A stretch of DNA of 64,000 bases from Ulva prolifera (taxonomy: Eukaryota > Chlorophyta > Ulvophyceae > Ulvales > Ulvaceae): assembly GCA_023078555.1 (NCBI GenBank), contig CM041198.1, forward strand, positions 9,595,836-9,659,835, read 5' to 3'. The position numbers were made by a program, and so were the translations under genes. Under the pieces are notes generated by a model, which saw nothing but the letters and a program-made list of their open reading frames with translations, was not told the DNA's origin and did no database searches. Shown here piece by piece: positions 1 through 10,900 of this stretch. Position 1 is the stretch's first letter. Each line of letters opens with the position of its first letter.

Positions 1-2017
1 ACTCCAGCACCCCCACATATCCACACTGCTTGCTGTGACCCACCAGGTGCACACTGCTGCCCCGCTGATGGCACGCCATGCGGGCAGGGCAGTCTTGATG
101 GCACTCACGGTCCTGTGCAATGACCCCTCGCCACTCACTGGCCAACCAGCCAGAGTGGCAAGCCGTCCGACGCGTCCCTGCTGTACCCCATTCGGCTTCG
201 AGCGCCACCGCTTTGACGGCTGCCGTGCGCCCTCAAGGGCGCGGTCGCCTTTGCCTGCGGCCGGGATGTCCGGGCGCAGCCCCGGCACACCGCTGCGCGT
301 GCTGTGGCTTGAGTGTGATTTTGCCTGGGTATGCTAGGTGGTGGCGGTGATCCTGGGGTGATGTGCCGCGCAGGGGAGGCCCTGTTTGTTGGTGGGTGTT
401 TGTTTGGGACGACTTGGGATGTGGGGGCTGGGGGGGCCCCCTGCATGTTGTGGGACCAGCGGCAGCCGGGCATTTGGGTTGTGCCACCTCCTCTGCGCTG
501 AAGTTGGCGGGGTCAATCTGTGCGTTGCGGATGAGGGTGACCCGGGGCGTATGGGTGGGAGTAAGTGGATGTCTGTACATGTGTGCGCGTGCATGCCGGG
601 TGGGCATGGAGTGTGTGGCGGGCCTGTTGTGCACGATGGCTGTGGATGTGTTTGACCTGCTGTGCCTGCATCCGCTGCTGGCGGTGGCGTTGGTGCTTCT
701 GTTCCTGTGCAATGTCCTGGCACGCTACCGACTTCCCTGACTTTGTCCTTGTGACACAATCACAATCCAAGGCGCACCTCTACACACGTACAAACAAAGC
801 GTGGCATCTTAAGCAGGGATTGCTGTGCTTGGGTGGAGAGGCAGGTAGCACTGCCGAAACAGTGAGCAGCTCACGAACAGGGTCACCAGCTTGACACAAC
901 AAACCCGAGGCACAGTCATCACCCCTGCAAAATGAGCAACATCCTAACAGCATCACCAAGCAAAACTCAGTGTGCCCCCACCGACACACACAAACACCAC
1001 CGCCCTGAAGCACTCACCTGCACACATGCAAACCCACCTGCGCACCCACCCACAAAAACGCACCCAGGTAGCCCCACAGCTGCGTCCAATGGCCCCACAC
1101 GAGACCGCCAAGCTTGGCTGCCTGACTGCGGGGGGCCGCAGCCCCGACAGCCGGCCCCGACCCTCCCGACACGCATCGGGAACAAAGCAGAGTCACCGCT
1201 TCGCAGCCCGCTCCGTCCGAAGCCTACACCAGGCTATGCCAAGGCTGGCCGGCCGTTGCGCAACGCACCCGCCACACGCAGCTTCAACCCACACCGCGCA
1301 TTGGGTAGAGCCGGGCGGCCAGAGTGGACGGGTGTATATGAAGGGCGCATGGCGGTGCGCTTGGGAGCGTGGCTGGGGTGGAGATTGTTCTACTTTGGCG
1401 GCAGTGCGTTGCGCCGTGTTACTGTGCCATGGCTGCGTGCTACCTGGCACTACTGTGCCATGCCTGCGTGCTACCTGGCCAATTTTGTCCTTTTAACATG
1501 ATGGCAAAAATCTTGGCCAGATCGTCAGCCACAGGATCCGTTACACTGTATAGGAATCTGGAAGCCGAAGAAACGCGGACGACGTTGATGTTGGAACGGA
1601 TGCATCCCTAAGGGATCGGAGAACCCATCTGCCGATATCCGAAGACTTCTTTCGTATCTACTCGGGCGGTCCACAGTATGAATTCGTCACTGCTTCCACC
1701 GGCGACTTTGAATGCACCATGAAGTGGCGAGGTGGCCTGAATAAACGCCATGCAATGTGCAGTCCATCAAGCGTCAACGCGTGTGCCGTGTCCCCGCGAT
1801 GAATCGCTCCTCCCTTTTCTACATCGCAGAGTTATTCGTGGACGCAGGGACTTCGGAACATCCAGAACATCGGGAAGGTTAGCGCCAACCGGCACAAGCT
1901 CTAGGGCAATCATCTCTGCTCGATGCGTACCTTGGACGGCTCATTGCGCGGCTATACACAACGACATCAACAGATCTTGATCCTGAGGCAGTAATGGTGT
2001 AAAGCATCGAGAGTGAG
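1..2017. other. No gene recognised
   Basis: Several short open frames occur on both strands, including proline-rich minus-strand frames around 135-760, but none resembles a known family and they overlap one another in different frames, as expected of GC-rich non-coding DNA. The only structure seen is a two-copy 31-bp repeat at 1420-1480. The last few hundred bases probably hold the promoter and 5' UTR of the VPS24 gene starting at 2018. Confidence 0.5.
1420..1480. repeat. Two-copy 31-bp direct repeat
   Basis: Two adjacent copies of a unit beginning TACTGTGCCATG and ending GCGTGCTACCTGGC lie at 1420-1450 and 1451-1480, differing at about two positions. No function is apparent. Confidence 0.8.
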
Positions 2018-3405
2018 ATGTCGCTGATCCCGGAGGAGAAAGGCTTCTTTGGGAAAGTCGCAGAGACGGTATCCAGAGCCTTTGTTCCACCCAAGGATCC
2101 AAAAGAAGCTGTGCAGCAATGGACTAGGCAGATACGATCAGAAGGAAGATCTATTGATCGCAGTGTTCGGGGTGTGTCTAGTCATTATGAATCATTAATA
2201 ATGAATCTGAATGGCGTGTTTCCAGTCAATATGAAGTCATTATGATTCATCCTAATGCCACATAGCATCACTGTTGAGGGCATGCTGCCACGCCATGTAT
2301 TGTGACACGCCACGAGCCCTCATCACACCAATTCTAGCACTTTTCTGATTGGGACACTCTCTGATCACGCAGAAATCGAGAGGGAGAAGAAAAAAGCCGA
2401 GAGGCAAATCAAGCAACATGCAAAGGAAGGGAACATTGCTGCCGCCAAGGTCAGCTTTGTGCACGCTTTGTCAAATTGGCACACACTCCTGCATCCGTGA
2501 GGCGGGAGATCTTGCAGGTGATCGCGCGAGAGGTGGTCAATTCAAACAAGGCCATTTCAAGATTGCACACTCAGAAAGCACATATGATGGACATGGAAAT
2601 GGCTTTAAAGCATCAGCTGGGTACGTACCCTGTTGGTAGACGTGGTGTACAGCTGCGGGTGCACCATCTACTTGAAGCATCAGAGGTCTTGATCTGATAC
2701 GATTGCGGTGCAGCTATGGTCAAGGTCGCAGGGACGATCAACAAGAGTACTGAGGTAATGAAGATCGTAAATGACCTTGTACAAGTTGGCTCCATGCAAA
2801 GCGGCATGCGCGAGATGGCCAGAGGTATTTGTCTCAGTAGTGTGGTGGATGTCTGAGTTGCTGGATGCCATGTGGCTGGCCGGCATGTTGCCTCTTGCGG
2901 ACATAATTTTAGCGCCATGTGCACAGCGGTCATATGTGCGTCTGCCACATGGAGTCGCCGTGTAAGTTGTGGCTTTCTATGTGTGACCCAAGATTTGGCC
3001 ATGCAATTATGCAGAGATGATGAAGGCTGGTTTGATTGAGGAAATGGTCAGCGATGTGATAGAAGATGTATCTGATGCCCAGGAAGAAGAGGTCGATGAG
3101 GAAGTAGCAAAGGTGCTGCAAGAGGTGGCTGGTGATGTGATCGAGAAGCTTCCTGACGCTGGGCGGGTGAAGGTCGAGCCAGAAAAGACAGAGGAGGTGT
3201 GATTCCAATTACCTTTCTTGGCAGTGCAGTGACAACATTTGACCTGATTGGCTGTCTCACTCCGGTCCTTCGCGTTGGATTAAGATAAGGGGTGTGCTTC
3301 TTTTCACCAACGATGCTGACCTGTTTGTACTGGATCCAGGAGAAGGCAGAAGAGTTTGAGCTCCTCCAGCAGCTAGCTGCTGGAAAGGTTCCAGAAGCCG
3401 CACAG
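2018..3405 (+). CDS. VPS24: ESCRT-III subunit VPS24/CHMP3
   Basis: The product is the ESCRT-III subunit that co-polymerises on endosomal membranes during multivesicular-body sorting and membrane scission. Exons read as 2018-2171, 2373-2449, 2518-2620, 2714-2824, 3015-3196 and 3340-3405, with GT-AG borders and matching phases. The N-terminal basic helix holds the family pattern W-x2-x-I-R-x-E-x-R-x-x-D-R. The AREVVNSNKAISRL and QKAHM segment is the classic helix 2. It is followed by a KSTEVMK segment and EMMKAGLIEEM, typical of CHMP3. The C-terminus is acidic and ends in a leucine-rich EFELLQQLAA stretch resembling a MIT-interacting motif. The stop is unclear: a donor follows 3405 and a short last exon may lie near 3590-3618. 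The Met at 2018 is chosen because the family helix begins about 30 residues later. The gene converges on VPS18. Confidence 0.9.
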
Positions 3406-3723
3406 GTGTGTCAGCAGCCGCCTATCTACGATAGTTGTTCTCAGGTATCACAGCGGTCAGCATCTCTCTGGCTTGTAGTCAAGGAAGGTCGTGATCGTAG
3501 GCGTGTTTGCAGGAAGCAGCATGACAGTAGTGCTGAAGCGGCTGCGGTGGCAAGGACACTTCTTTTGTTTCCGTGTGTCTGCCATAGCTCGCTCAAATTG
3601 TGACTGCTGTCGTTTTGTGAGTTGATTCAACGCACCAGTGTCAGATGTTGTTTCGCAAATTACAATGTGACTAATGAAAAAGTAATTGACTCGATTTCCA
3701 AGTTAATCTGGCAATACCTACCC
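3406..3723. other. 3' region between convergent genes
   Basis: This gap separates the last recognised exon of VPS24 from the stop of VPS18 on the other strand. A possible terminal VPS24 exon, after an AG at about 3585, ends in a stop near 3612-3633. Otherwise it should hold the two 3' UTRs. Confidence 0.4.
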
Positions 3724-6700
3724 TCAAACATCTTGAATATTCGGCAATTGCAGTAGCTGGTCCTCATGACCTTCTTCGCGCTCGCCATAAACATCAGAGA
3801 TACTGGTAATCAGGCCTGTAGACAGTAGCGGATCTCCACGCTGCTTGAAGAAGTCTTGCAGGCGCTCCAGCAAGTACTCCTCACCAATGGCTTGCCGCCT
3901 TGAGCTCTCCATTTCATTGTCCCATATTGTGAGTTTGAAGGCGTCTACCACCCATGGCCATCTCTGACACTCCTCATCACTCATGATTCTCAGGTGACTT
4001 TGCACCCCACAGTCAAGGTGGTACTGACCTCCGAGGAACACGACTGCTGGCGGAATGCTATCACCTGCACAGTCATCTAATACCACAATGTATATCTGCT
4101 CCTTCGACATTGGATGCAGACTGTCCCACTGCACTGTGGAGTTCACAGCAGGCAAGTGTCGCACACCTAGTACTCGACCAGACTTTGATTGCCGTGACAT
4201 TGGATTGCCACAAGATGCGCACGTACTTGCAGCTGTGACGTGCTTGCCCATGTTCTTGTAATCTTGCTGGAGATCTTGCAAGGCGTTGCGTCGAACTGTC
4301 ATGCAGTCTCCCAAGCCATCGAACTGCTTATCGAGCAATATCAGCTCTGCCGATTCTGCATCCAGATGCTTCGCTACAAGCTCTGCAATCTGTTGAACTG
4401 TCTCTGACCCTCCTTTGGGAATCAGTGGCAGTAGGTCCTCTGGTGAGACAGCGCCACCACTTGCCTCCACCACGTTCTGCAGCTCTGCAACTCCTGCCTT
4501 TTTAGCAGCCTGCCGCTGTGCATACTGTAGCCACAAATCCCGATGACATGCAGCCGGGGCCTGCGCAACGCAGCCTGATGCTGTCTTCACATCCTCTGAC
4601 AACGCAATCGCAGCACTGTAGTCACCTCTCAGCAGTAAAAGTTTCTGCGCGGCGCTCTTCAGGCCACAGCGCTGTGCCAGCACCAGCGCCTCTTGAGCAT
4701 CAAAGCAAAGACCATCGCCGGGAGTGTACGGGCGCTCCACTGCATCTTCTTGAGCTGCTGCTGCGATGTACCTACAATGATTCCTCTTTACTGCTCCCCA
4801 CCGCACATAAGCACTCCTTTCTTCGAGGCATTCATGGCACTAGCAGTCACGAAGCGGCTAGCAGTACATTGCAGGCAATCACGGCCAAAATATGAACCGA
4901 GGCACACAGCAAACCAGATAAGTAGGCAATGGACAAGACGCACTTCAGCAACTTTTCCTCATACCCTCCAAGCGCCAGTAGTCGCACATATAGACTATGC
5001 AGCTCATGTTCCTGGCTGCCAGCAGAGATGTGACCCTCCAAATATTGCCGAAGAGCTTCCTGCACCCTCAATATGAAGGGCACTGTTGACTCTTTTGCGT
5101 ATCGGTGTGCGCAGCTGACGACCGGAAGAGGGGGAATGGTTGATCGCCCAGCCGCTAAAGCTGTGCATGTGGCAATTGGATGATGCCACATTAGCTTGCT
5201 GATAAGGCTGGGCATCAACTCCGGCCGCGTTCTATGTATGGTCTCGAGGAGATGCATAGCTTTCGGCACTCTTTCTGCATAGGAGGTGTGGTGTCACAAC
5301 AGCTAGCCCCGGACCAAGGACTCTGCATTTAGAATGTAGTACGTCTCTGTTGCCAGCACCATGAGCCTGATCTAGACACATGGGCCCATTCAATTCACGC
5401 TGTTTGATCTCCAGTGATACACAAGGCACCCTTGACCGGGCGTGGAGATGAAGTCGTGATGCAGTAAACGAACCTGTGACAGCCAGATGGAACGCCTGCA
5501 CATGCATATTATACAGCTCCAGCGCATACAGGAGCAGTGACGGCGCAGGATGCTGAGCTATCATCTCCAGAACGACGCGGCTCTCAAGCACATCACGGTG
5601 TTTCAGCAAAAAGTTGCAGATACGAGCTTGAACACCGCCAGGCTCTTTTGCAGCTTCTTCTGGTGCTGCAGCTGCACGTAGCTGTGCCAGGTGAAGATCG
5701 TGCAGGTCCAGCTCAAGAAGCCACGCTGCTACGCCACACACTGATACATCACCCTGAAAGTTGCGCATCAGCGTCTCCAGCTTTGACTCCAGGTACGCCC
5801 TCAGCTCCTGCAACGTCGAGGTCGAACGTGACGTGTCCTGGCATGGCCGACCGCAAACAATAATAACAATATGAAGAGCACAACAGGCACAAGCACAACT
5901 AACTGACTGTTGATTCGGCAACGAGAAGATGATGTCTTCAGCCATCTGCAGTGACGCAAATGTGGATACATACCTTCCTGCTTCTGCCCCTGCCGCAAAA
6001 CCGCAGTACTGTCTGCTGGAATGTCTGGACCGTGTCACCTGTTTCAGCGCTAACAACGCCTGGCAGCACCTTCCCCAGCACTCGAGCAGCTTGCACCCGG
6101 TGATTCCGGTCAAGCAAAGCACGCCCAAGCACAGCCCACATTATGCTCTCTGCCACCGGCCCGCTTCCCATTGGACCCGCAGAGACTGCATTGATCTGCG
6201 CTTCTGCAGCTGCAAAGCGTCCCGCCCGGACGCAGTCCCATGCCCCTGCCCATGCAGGTTCCTCTACATCAATGACAGCCTTCCCATGGGTCCCCACAAC
6301 ATACACAGCCATCACAGCGTCTAGGGCAATCTCCAGATCTTCAGTGTCTACCACGAGCCCCACTGGCTGTCCCACGCTTTCATAAACACTGATAGTGTAC
6401 GCTGGCTGGCCAGAAGCGCGCCAAATTGCATGCAGCAGGGGTGCTTCAGACGACGAGCCCGCAGCCAGCAGGAGCGCATATCGTGGCAGAACAGCCACGC
6501 TCACAAGGCTGCGCGCTAGTTCGTCTGAGAGCTGAATGCGGCTGTATGTTCCTGGGTGCAGCAGCTGTGCTCCCGGAGCATACTCTGCACTTTCCCCCGC
6601 CGCGGCCGGTGCACAAACATCGAACGTATGCAGCATGGCACGGCAGATCCACGCCACATGGGCGGTGCCCGATATCGGGGCCTGAGTCATCACAAGGTGC

Positions 6701-7917
6701 GAGTGCGACTCCATCGGCCCACCGCTGCCGGCTGCTTCCAAAGCTACTGCCGCTGACCACTTGCCGGGCGCAGCACCATACCGGCGCAGTGCTCCAACGG
6801 CGCCCTGGCCAGATAGGGCAAGGAGGCACGTGGTAGTGGAGATCAGCACAGCCTCACCCTCGTCCAGTCGCACGACGGCAAGCGACATCACCTGGCCGAA
6901 CTCTGATGGAACCACTGCAACTTCACGCGGAGTGATCGGCGGCAGTGGGGCAGGGGCAGGGGAACCTCCACCACCCTCCCGGTTAGAGGACTCGATTGCG
7001 TCAGCGTCCACACACAGCAAGTGCCCGCATGAAGCTCCCAGCAGGGCCTGCGTGCCGCCGCCTGCCCATGCACAGCAGGAGAGCTGTAGTATCTTTGAGG
7101 CAGCGTTCTGGTAGCTGGGCACATCAACCCACTGCGCGACGAGTTGCATGGGTGCATCTGCGTGCTCGACTGCGCGCACAATGCATGCCGTCGTGTGTGC
7201 TGTGGCCTGAGGTGGCACGGGTGTGCTGATGCGTGGCGAGCCCCTTGAGCCTGCTGCAATGGCCACGAACGAATCGTACATGTCTCGTATGGCAGAACCA
7301 GATGTCACGATGGCGACAGCTGGGTCATCTGGATTTGGCAAGATCTGTGCGCCCAAGCAAGACCGTAATCTGAACGATCCTGACCGGAGCGCAGCCTGCT
7401 CAGGAGCGTCGCCCGAGAGAGCACCAGGTCGCCATGCAGCATGTGTGGGTGCGGCAGCGGACGGTGCAGGCACTCGGACTTCTGCATGACCGCCGCCTAC
7501 ACCCTCATGTCGTCGCAGACACGCCATGTGGCCGTCAGAGAGGCTCCAGAAGTGGCCAAACCGTGCTGCGGCAGCAAGCGTGCCCTCTGCGGAGGCTTCT
7601 GCAGGGCCCTGAATGTCGGCAACCAGGGACAGGCGGAGCTTCAGGGTTGTGGGGACCAGTGCCAGTGGTGGTGCTTCAGGGGGTGACAGGGGTGCTGGAC
7701 TGCTCACCGGGGTGTCAGGTTGGATGAGAGCAGTCAGCTGAGATGCAGGCTGGCCTTGTTGTGGGCTTGTAGAGGACGGCGCTACTGCCGCAGCCTTGCA
7801 AGTCGGATCTTGGCACACAAAGGACATGGTGTGCCACGAAATGAGGCGATGTACTTCGCTCTGGCCGCTGAGCATAGGTATGTCCCGCTTACAGATACCA
7901 CACCATGGGCTGCCACC
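3724..7917 (-). CDS. VPS18: VPS18-like core subunit of HOPS/CORVET
   Basis: The product is the class C tether subunit that bridges late endosome and vacuole/lysosome membranes. Transcription runs from high to low coordinates. The first long exon (7917-5974) holds a beta-propeller with the VPS18 signature order: LLGASCGHLLCVDAD, an AHVAWICR strand, then a helical start at MAVYVVGTHGKAVIDVEEPAW. The exon from 5837 carries the LQELRAYLESKLETL and AAWLLELDLHDLHLAQL alpha-solenoid found in VPS18, followed by a KHRDVLES helix. An exon from about 5274 gives KAMHLLETIHRTRPELM and LYVRLLALGGYEEKLLK. The last exon (about 4780-3724) gives LWLQYAQRQ, VSPEDLLPLIP and a C-terminal RING-like CASC...HLDC region. 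The RING is degenerate: where the family has Phe-Pro-Cys-Gly-His this protein has FLGGQ. The first exon's frame is shared with the upstream VPS39/VPS3-type gene, so a separate start codon is not evident. Confidence 0.85.
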
Positions 7918-10900
7918 CTGCATATCAATAAGCGGTCTTGCATTGCACGTGTTTCCTGCCTCTGCCCCGAGACAGGAGCGTCAGAAAGGCTGAAGGCCAC
8001 CGAGGTGGACAACATCATTCCCGAAATGGCAGGAAACACATCAGCAGAGATGTATGCTTGGATTAGGTGCTGAATGATGAGGGAAAAGATCTGACCTTGC
8101 GAGGGGGTGGCAGCATCCGCTTGTTTATCGTGGGGTCCGAGATATGCAAGACTACAGATTCAGGATCGGTCATGACGTCCATACTCGTAGGTCCTTCGTT
8201 CCACTTGATATAGGAGTCTTCCAATGCTACCAGCGCCCTGGCTGCGGACATCTTGCATTGCTGGTGCATTGACCTGCATTCACGGCAAAGCGTGCAAAGC
8301 TTCCGATATCGCCAGGTAAATATGCAGAATGCCGAGGTGAGCCGCCCTCACAAAACAAGAACCTTTGTGCAGCTGTCCTGTACAATGCTGTGTCAGTTCA
8401 TTCTGATACGCTGCTGTCATGGTGACATGTTGATGCTAAAGTTGTGCTGACTTGGGCTGGGTGACAAGCCTAGAACACAGCTTCACGTATGTCCCCCATG
8501 CTGTCATCATGTGGAGGCCTCAGCAAGCTGACATAGACCACACCTTTCCAGATTGAGCGTGTTGGCTTGTCCTTGCACAAATCTCACGATGCTAGATATG
8601 GCAGGTGCTGCATCTTTCAGCAGCACCGTAGACCCATCTGACCCACCGGCTGCGGCATCCATTCTGCTAATCTGCTGGTCCCCTGGCTCTCCGCCAGACA
8701 AGCTGGCATCATAATGAATCGAGAGACCATGGGACATGAACTCTGACTTGTAATACTGTACAAGCACTCTTCGAGGGCCGCAGCTACAGATCACAAGCTC
8801 ATGCCAGAGCGCTGCGCACAATCCGCCACAGTCTGTATGATCATGCTCGCCATGGCGGCCAACGCTGTGCTTTGACACAAAGCTGACAGCCGCACACAAA
8901 TCCCGCAGTGAACACTCAGACAGAACAAGCTTTTCACCTTCACTGGGACATCCCATCAGCACACGGACAGCTTGCAGCAGGCTGTCATGCGTTGCTTGCT
9001 GTTCAAGCACTGCAATGTAGAGCTGCTTAATCGACAAAGTGCGATGGCATGGTTCTGGGTAAAGCTCCTCAAGCACATGCTGGATATAATTTACGGCAGC
9101 TTCAGGTGCCTGCTGTAATGCCCCCACAAACAAGCCAGAGACAGGGGACACTGCGCTGGTTTCGCCTGCGTTGCAGCTTCTGCCAGCTGGATCCACGGTG
9201 GCTGCTTCGACGTTTGGCAGCATAGCCAGCGACACTGATGAGTCAGGATGCATGGCTGGCACGGAATCTGCAACAGATGGGCCACCTTCCAAGCCTTCAT
9301 GCGCAGCTGAGTCATCCCCCGCCCTCCATCCTGGCTGCTCTGGCACAAGGGGTGAAACCAGCAGTGGGCGCAGGGGCAGCAGCAACTCAGCCATGCATTC
9401 GGAAGCGCCTGCAGAAGAAATCCCTCTCTATCGTACAGTAGAGTTACCCCTCCAGGCGCCCGGCAGGGGATGCTCACAGTGACGGCGCTATCATTGATGC
9501 AAGCATGCAACTTCTTGAATGCTTTCAGCCCATCCATCGGAATTACACATGATTTGAGCAAGTCAGGTGGCACGGGCGACATACCAGGGTGCCAAAGAGA
9601 ATTGATAAATTCTGGCGCCATCCACTCCTCTGTGACTGCGAAGCCTTTGACCAAAACTTGAGGCCCATACCGACTGTGTGTGCAAACTGCATGTGGTGGA
9701 TCTTCCCAGTGGCCTTCACCTGCGAGCAATGCCAACTTGAGCAGCTGTGACAGGTACAGCACCCAGACCTTGTGATGACTGGATGCATCTGACGGCCGTT
9801 CTACCTTCACTTTCCCGTGGCCGTCACCGTCATCAGGGGCTGTACGATTCAGAACTGCTGACAAGTATCGAACTTGCAGCCAGAGCTGTCCCGGGTCATC
9901 ATGATCGGCAAACGCTTCGTCTGCTCCACTGCCTGTAGGGGAAGCGGCCTTGCTCTGTTGTATCTCAAAGGCACCGGAAGGTTCTGTAGCCTCAGCGCTC
10001 TGCCGCGCGCCTGTGCTGTTTGAACGGGAGCACCAGAGTGCGTGGTTTGGAGAAAAAACTTCCTCGAGCGAGATGTCTGACCGCGACAGCAGCACTGCCA
10101 GAGCACACTGGTTGGGCATGCGTAGCAGCCAGCTGATCAGGCTGTCTGTCAAGGCTACCATAGCAGCGCTATCACACATGCACTCTGCGGCGGTTGCGGC
10201 CAGTAGGAGTGCGCGGGAGGCTGCGCATAGTTGCTGTGCACTCATTGACAGAGCCCAACTGTCTGCAGGACTGCTGTTGGGAGCTGGGCTGCCGGGAGCG
10301 ATGGCCTGCCTCGGGGGTGGGATCACGTCGGAGTCAGTGATGGAGACTGGACTTGGGGACGGCGTATGCAGCACAAGGGGCCGAGCAAGTGTCGCAGCGG
10401 CAATTACATGCTCTTCCAGCGTCTGGCACTCATGTAGGGGAACACTTGGGGGCATGGCCTGCAAATCGGGTGCGTTCCTGTTGCGCACAGCACACGCAAG
10501 ATGGTTGTGTGGCGCACAGACAGGCGCCGGCTCCCATACTCAAACTCATCGCACACATATATCTACCAGAATCAGCAACAGCGTCTTTAGTCATCATTGC
10601 TAATACCACAACATGTCTGCTGCTGAGATGAACAGGATAGGGCCCAGCCGGTGAAAGTATTCACAGCGATCGCATTGTCGCCACCTCCAGCCATGCCAGG
10701 GCAATCAGGCACAGGTGCTTGCTGGTGCATCAGGCGCAACAGCTACGGAAATTGCAATATTAAAAGCAACAAGGGAATGGGGTGGATGGATAGCATACTG
10801 TGCTGCTGTGCAGGATGCCTCTCCGAAGTGCAATCTGGCTGCACTGCGAGTCGTACTCCCCCATCCATATGTCCAGAGCCTTTTCTGGACAGCCAATCGC

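Noticed and set aside
135-760. Proline/histidine-rich minus-strand frames at the left edge
   Set aside because: Several overlapping frames of similar length exist in all phases, with no splice-supported continuation and no known motif.
6426-6836. Plus- and minus-frame ORFs opposite or overlapping the VPS18 propeller exon
   Set aside because: They are shadows of the GC-rich VPS18 coding exon; only the minus frame carrying the propeller motifs looks like protein.
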